Shown: positions 61,126-64,000 of the stretch, in pieces
How positions within the stretch are numbered: position 1 is the stretch's first letter
Layout: every line of letters starts with the position of its first letter
Assembly: GCA_025358075.1 (NCBI GenBank)
Contig: JANYKU010000046.1
Location: 1-64,000 of the forward strand
Length of the DNA: 64,000 bases
Source of the DNA: Ilumatobacteraceae bacterium
Lineage (GTDB): Bacteria; Actinomycetota; Acidimicrobiia; Acidimicrobiales; Ilumatobacteraceae
Direction: 5' to 3'
Position numbers and translations under genes: made by a program
The notes under the pieces: generated by a model
Told to the model about the DNA's origin: nothing
Seen by the model: the letters and a program-made list of their open reading frames with translations, nothing else
The model's database searches: none

Positions 61126-63564
61126 CTACAGGCGTGTGCGCGCCGAGGTCGGGTCGTACAGCGCACGCAGTGAGGACCTAGCGCCGACGGCAGTGCCTGC
61201 CACCTCGATGGAGTAACTCCCCTCCTCGAACCAGGCCCGCGGGTGGTCGGACGACGGAGCATGTACGTAGCCCATCCCGATCGCCGACCCGATGGTGTGC
61301 CCGTACATCGCCGAGGTCAGGTGCCCGACGCAGCGTCCGTCGCGAAGGATGGGTTCGCCGTGCAGCAGCAGTGGCTCGGGGTCGTCGAGGGCGAATTGCA
61401 CCAGCCGTCGACTGAATCCCCGTTCGCGTTGTGCGACCAGTGACTCGCGTCCGATGAAGTCACTCGGCTTGTCCCACGCCACGGCGAATGCCAGCCCGGC
61501 CTCGAGCGGCGAGTCACCCGACGAGACGTCGTGTCCCCAACTGCGGTAGCCCTTCTCCAACCGCAGTGAGTTGAGCGCGTGATACCCGACCGGGCGGCCA
61601 CCGGCGTCGATGATCGTGTCGTAGATGTGGGCAGCGATGTCGTAGGGGACCAACAGCTCCCAACCGAGCTCGCCGACGTACGTGATGCGCGTGGCGCGGA
61701 CGAACCCAAGACCAAGATCGATCTCACGCGACGAACCGAACTCGAACGCTTCATTCGACAAGTCGCAATCGGTCAAGGGTTGCAGCAACTCCCGCGACTC
61801 GGGACCCATGACCGCGATCATCGCCATCGTCCCCGAGACGTCGGTGACGGTGACGAACTCGTCGTCGCCGATGTGCCGGCGCAGCCAAGCGAGATCTCGT
61901 GGCATGGTGGCCGGCGCCGACAGCACCAGGAACTCGGCTTCATCGAGGCGCGTCACGGTGATGTCGGCTTCGATGCCGCCGAACCGGTTGAGCCACTGGC
62001 TGTACACGATGCGACCCACAACGACATCGATGTCGGCCGCGCAGAGACGCTGCAAGAAGCCGAAAGCGTCGCGGCCTTGCACCAACAACTTCCCATAGGT
62101 GGAGATGTCGAACACGCCCACCGATTCACGGACGGCTCGATGCTCTGCAGCAGCGTGCTCGAACCAGTTCTGGCGGCCGTACGAGTACTCGTATCGGCGA
62201 TCGACACCATCGGGTGCATACCAATTGGGCCGCTCCCACCCGATCAGCTCGCCGAAGACCGCGCCACGAGCGGCCGTGCTGTCGTAGAGCGGGCTGCGGC
62301 GCAACGGCCGCGCACTCTGACGTTGATAGAACGGCCAATGCATGTCGTAGGCGACATCGAGCGTCTCTTTCACGCGCTGCTCGAGGAACCGGCGATTCGT
62401 CTCATGACGCATCACGCGCGCCGGGTTCGCCTCCGGTAAGTCGATCGACGGACGGCCATCGACGAGCCAATCCGCCAACACCGACCCGATGCCGGGACCG
62501 GTGAGGAAACCGGTCGAGTTGAACCCGGCGGCGACGTAGAAGTTCTGCAGGTTCGGAGCCTCGCCGAAGTGGTAGGCGCCATCGGGCGTGAAGCTCTCCG
62601 GACCACCGAAGAACAATCGGATGCCGGCGGTGGCCAACGCCGGTATCCGCCGCATCGCGATCTCGTAGAACTGCCCGAGGTGATCCCAATCGTCGGGGAG
62701 CTGCACGAAGGCGGCGTCGCCGGGAATCCCGTTCGACTGCCACGGGTAGCTACCGGGCTCGAAGAACCCGACCATCAGTCCGTCGCCCTCGTTCTTGACG
62801 TACATCCAGTCGTCGGAGCTCTTGATCGTCGGCAGACCACGAGCGAGGCCGGGAATCGCTTCGGTGACGACGTAGTAGTGAGCGAGGGCCTGCAGCGGCA
62901 CCTGTACCCCGGCCAGCGCGGCGAGCTCGCGGCCCCACATGCCCCCGCAGTTGATGACGTACTCGGCCTCGATCGAACCAACCGCGGTGTCGACGCCGGT
63001 GACCCGCCGGCCGTCGTGGCGAATGCCGACGACCGGAAGGTTCTCGAAGATGTGCACTCCACGCTGGCGAGCACCACGGGCCAGCGACATGGTCGTGTCA
63101 GTCGCGTTGCCGCGCCCATCCTCCGGGTAGAACAGCGACCCGACGAGCCCTTCCGAACTGAGCAGCGGGTACATCTCCAACGTCTGGTCGACATCGAGGA
63201 TGTCGACCGCGATGTCGTCGGGCTTGCTCACCGACGCCTGACGCAGGAGCTCGTGCCACCGATCGGCGTTCGAGGCCAGGTGCAGTGTGCCCGTCTGCTC
63301 CCAACCGGTCGACAGCCCGGTGTCGGCCTCGAGCGTCTTGAACACTTCGATGCTGCGCTTCACCACCTGACGCATCGCCGAGGTGGGCCGCGCCGTGGTG
63401 ATCAGGCCGGCGGCGTGCCACGTGGTGCCGGACGTGAGTTGGTTGCGCTCCAGCAACACCACCTCGTTCCAGCCTCGCCTGGCGAGGTGGTAGGCGACGC
63501 TGCAACCCACGACGCCACCGCCGACGATGACGACACGAGCGCGATCCGGCAATCGGGTTTCCAT
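61126..63564 (-). CDS. FAD-dependent oxidoreductase with GcvT domain (sarcosine/dimethylglycine dehydrogenase-like)
   Basis: RVVIVGGGVVGCSVAYHLARRGWNEVVLLERNQLTSGTTWHAAGLI; C-terminal aminomethyltransferase: GELGWELLVPYDIAAHIYDTII, ALNSLRLEKGYRSWGHDVSSGDSPLEAGLAFAV. Confidence 0.94.
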   Translation of the reverse strand: METRLPDRARVVIVGGGVVGCSVAYHLARRGWNEVVLLERNQLTSGTTWHAAGLITTARPTSAMRQVVKRSIEVFKTLEADTGLSTGWEQTGTLHLASNADRWHELLRQASVSKPDDIAVDILDVDQTLEMYPLLSSEGLVGSLFYPEDGRGNATDTTMSLARGARQRGVHIFENLPVVGIRHDGRRVTGVDTAVGSIEAEYVINCGGMWGRELAALAGVQVPLQALAHYYVVTEAIPGLARGLPTIKSSDDWMYVKNEGDGLMVGFFEPGSYPWQSNGIPGDAAFVQLPDDWDHLGQFYEIAMRRIPALATAGIRLFFGGPESFTPDGAYHFGEAPNLQNFYVAAGFNSTGFLTGPGIGSVLADWLVDGRPSIDLPEANPARVMRHETNRRFLEQRVKETLDVAYDMHWPFYQRQSARPLRRSPLYDSTAARGAVFGELIGWERPNWYAPDGVDRRYEYSYGRQNWFEHAAAEHRAVRESVGVFDISTYGKLLVQGRDAFGFLQRLCAADIDVVVGRIVYSQWLNRFGGIEADITVTRLDEAEFLVLSAPATMPRDLAWLRRHIGDDEFVTVTDVSGTMAMIAVMGPESRELLQPLTDCDLSNEAFEFGSSREIDLGLGFVRATRITYVGELGWELLVPYDIAAHIYDTIIDAGGRPVGYHALNSLRLEKGYRSWGHDVSSGDSPLEAGLAFAVAWDKPSDFIGRESLVAQRERGFSRRLVQFALDDPEPLLLHGEPILRDGRCVGHLTSAMYGHTIGSAIGMGYVHAPSSDHPRAWFEEGSYSIEVAGTAVGARSSLRALYDPTSARTRL

Positions 63565-63600
63565 GCGACGCATTCTGCTAGGTCGACCCATCCACACACC

Positions 63601-63658
63601 GATCTGGGTGCCAGTCTTTTCCCAAGAGCATCTGTGAGACGAGCGTGGAACCCAGATC
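63601..63658. promoter_or_regulatory. Long-loop inverted repeat between divergent genes
   Basis: GATCTGGGT (63601-63609) / ACCCAGATC (63650-63658), perfect 9-bp arms, 40-nt loop. Confidence 0.35.
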
Positions 63659-63674
63659 TCCTGAGGAGGCGCCA

Positions 63675-63863
63675 GTGAAGAAGCCAGCTGCGACAGCGGT
63701 ACGGATCGCAGTACACGACCTATTGCGACGCCGTGCCGCGATGGCTGCCCCGCCGAACCGCCTGGCAACCCGAGAGCGAAAGTACGTGATCGCGCATCGC
63801 CACGGGGCTTTGGTCCCTAGCCGGGCGAGCGTCGACGTGCTTGCGTATGGAGAATTCGCCTAG
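63675..63863 (+). CDS. Small basic hypothetical protein (62 aa)
   Basis: GTG start preceded by SD GAGGAGG at 5-nt spacing; VKKPAATAVRIAVHDLLRRRAAMAAPPNRLATRERKYVIAHRHGALVPSRASVDVLAYGEFA. Confidence 0.55.
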   Translation: MKKPAATAVRIAVHDLLRRRAAMAAPPNRLATRERKYVIAHRHGALVPSRASVDVLAYGEFA

Positions 63864-63884
63864 CTCTGCACGGGGAGATCGAAC

Positions 63885-64000
63885 ATGGCCCAAACGTCGT
63901 CATCCGGCCCGTCATTTCAGCACCTTGCACTGATGGTGCGCGACATCGACAAGTCGCATCGGTTCTACACCGAAGCCCTCGGGTTCGAGCAATGCGGAAC
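63885..64000 (+). CDS. VOC (glyoxalase/bleomycin resistance) family protein, truncated by window edge
   Basis: MAQTSSSGPSFQHLALMVRDIDKSHRFYTEALGFEQCG. Confidence 0.88.
   Translation, partial: MAQTSSSGPSFQHLALMVRDIDKSHRFYTEALGFEQCG

Overview
High-GC, very gene-dense window, apparently from an actinobacterium (possibly Acidimicrobiia-like; this lineage guess is an inference). It carries about 60 protein-coding genes. I saw no rRNA, tRNA, CRISPR array, IS element or prophage. Main blocks: (i) a CoA-thioester catabolic cluster (0-6.6 kb); (ii) gatCAB (12.2-15.3 kb); (iii) a galactoside uptake/catabolism locus: GH2 beta-galactosidase, two sugar ABC permeases, Tat-lipoprotein binding protein, DeoR regulator, ABC ATPase, galT (15.4-24.7 kb); (iv) lgt, ferredoxin, HD-GYP/TPR protein, M48 protease, DrrAB-like ABC exporter; (v) a DGPF/YCII protein with an ECF42-like sigma factor (37.3-38.9 kb); (vi) an MFS transporter fused to a GNAT domain (40.1-42.2 kb); (vii) two ABC ATPase/permease pairs (45.7-49.3 kb); (viii) a divergent urease (ureAB fusion + ureC) with an agmatine deiminase-like gene, facing an MFS-cyclic-nucleotide-binding fusion; (ix) an uncharacterised 531-aa protein, a P450 lacking its ExxR region, an arylamine N-acetyltransferase and a sarcosine/dimethylglycine-dehydrogenase-like FAD/GcvT protein. 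Strongest observations: a recurrent TANNNT-N6/7-start leaderless-promoter signature; overlapping divergent -10 boxes at the urease/MFS boundary that point to an AUC start; a His-rich N-terminus and altered active-site flap in UreC; two genes with internal deletions (F420-type LLM oxidoreductase, P450); and three convergent gene pairs sharing one CTAG as both stop codons. All calls come from reading the sequence; no database search was run.
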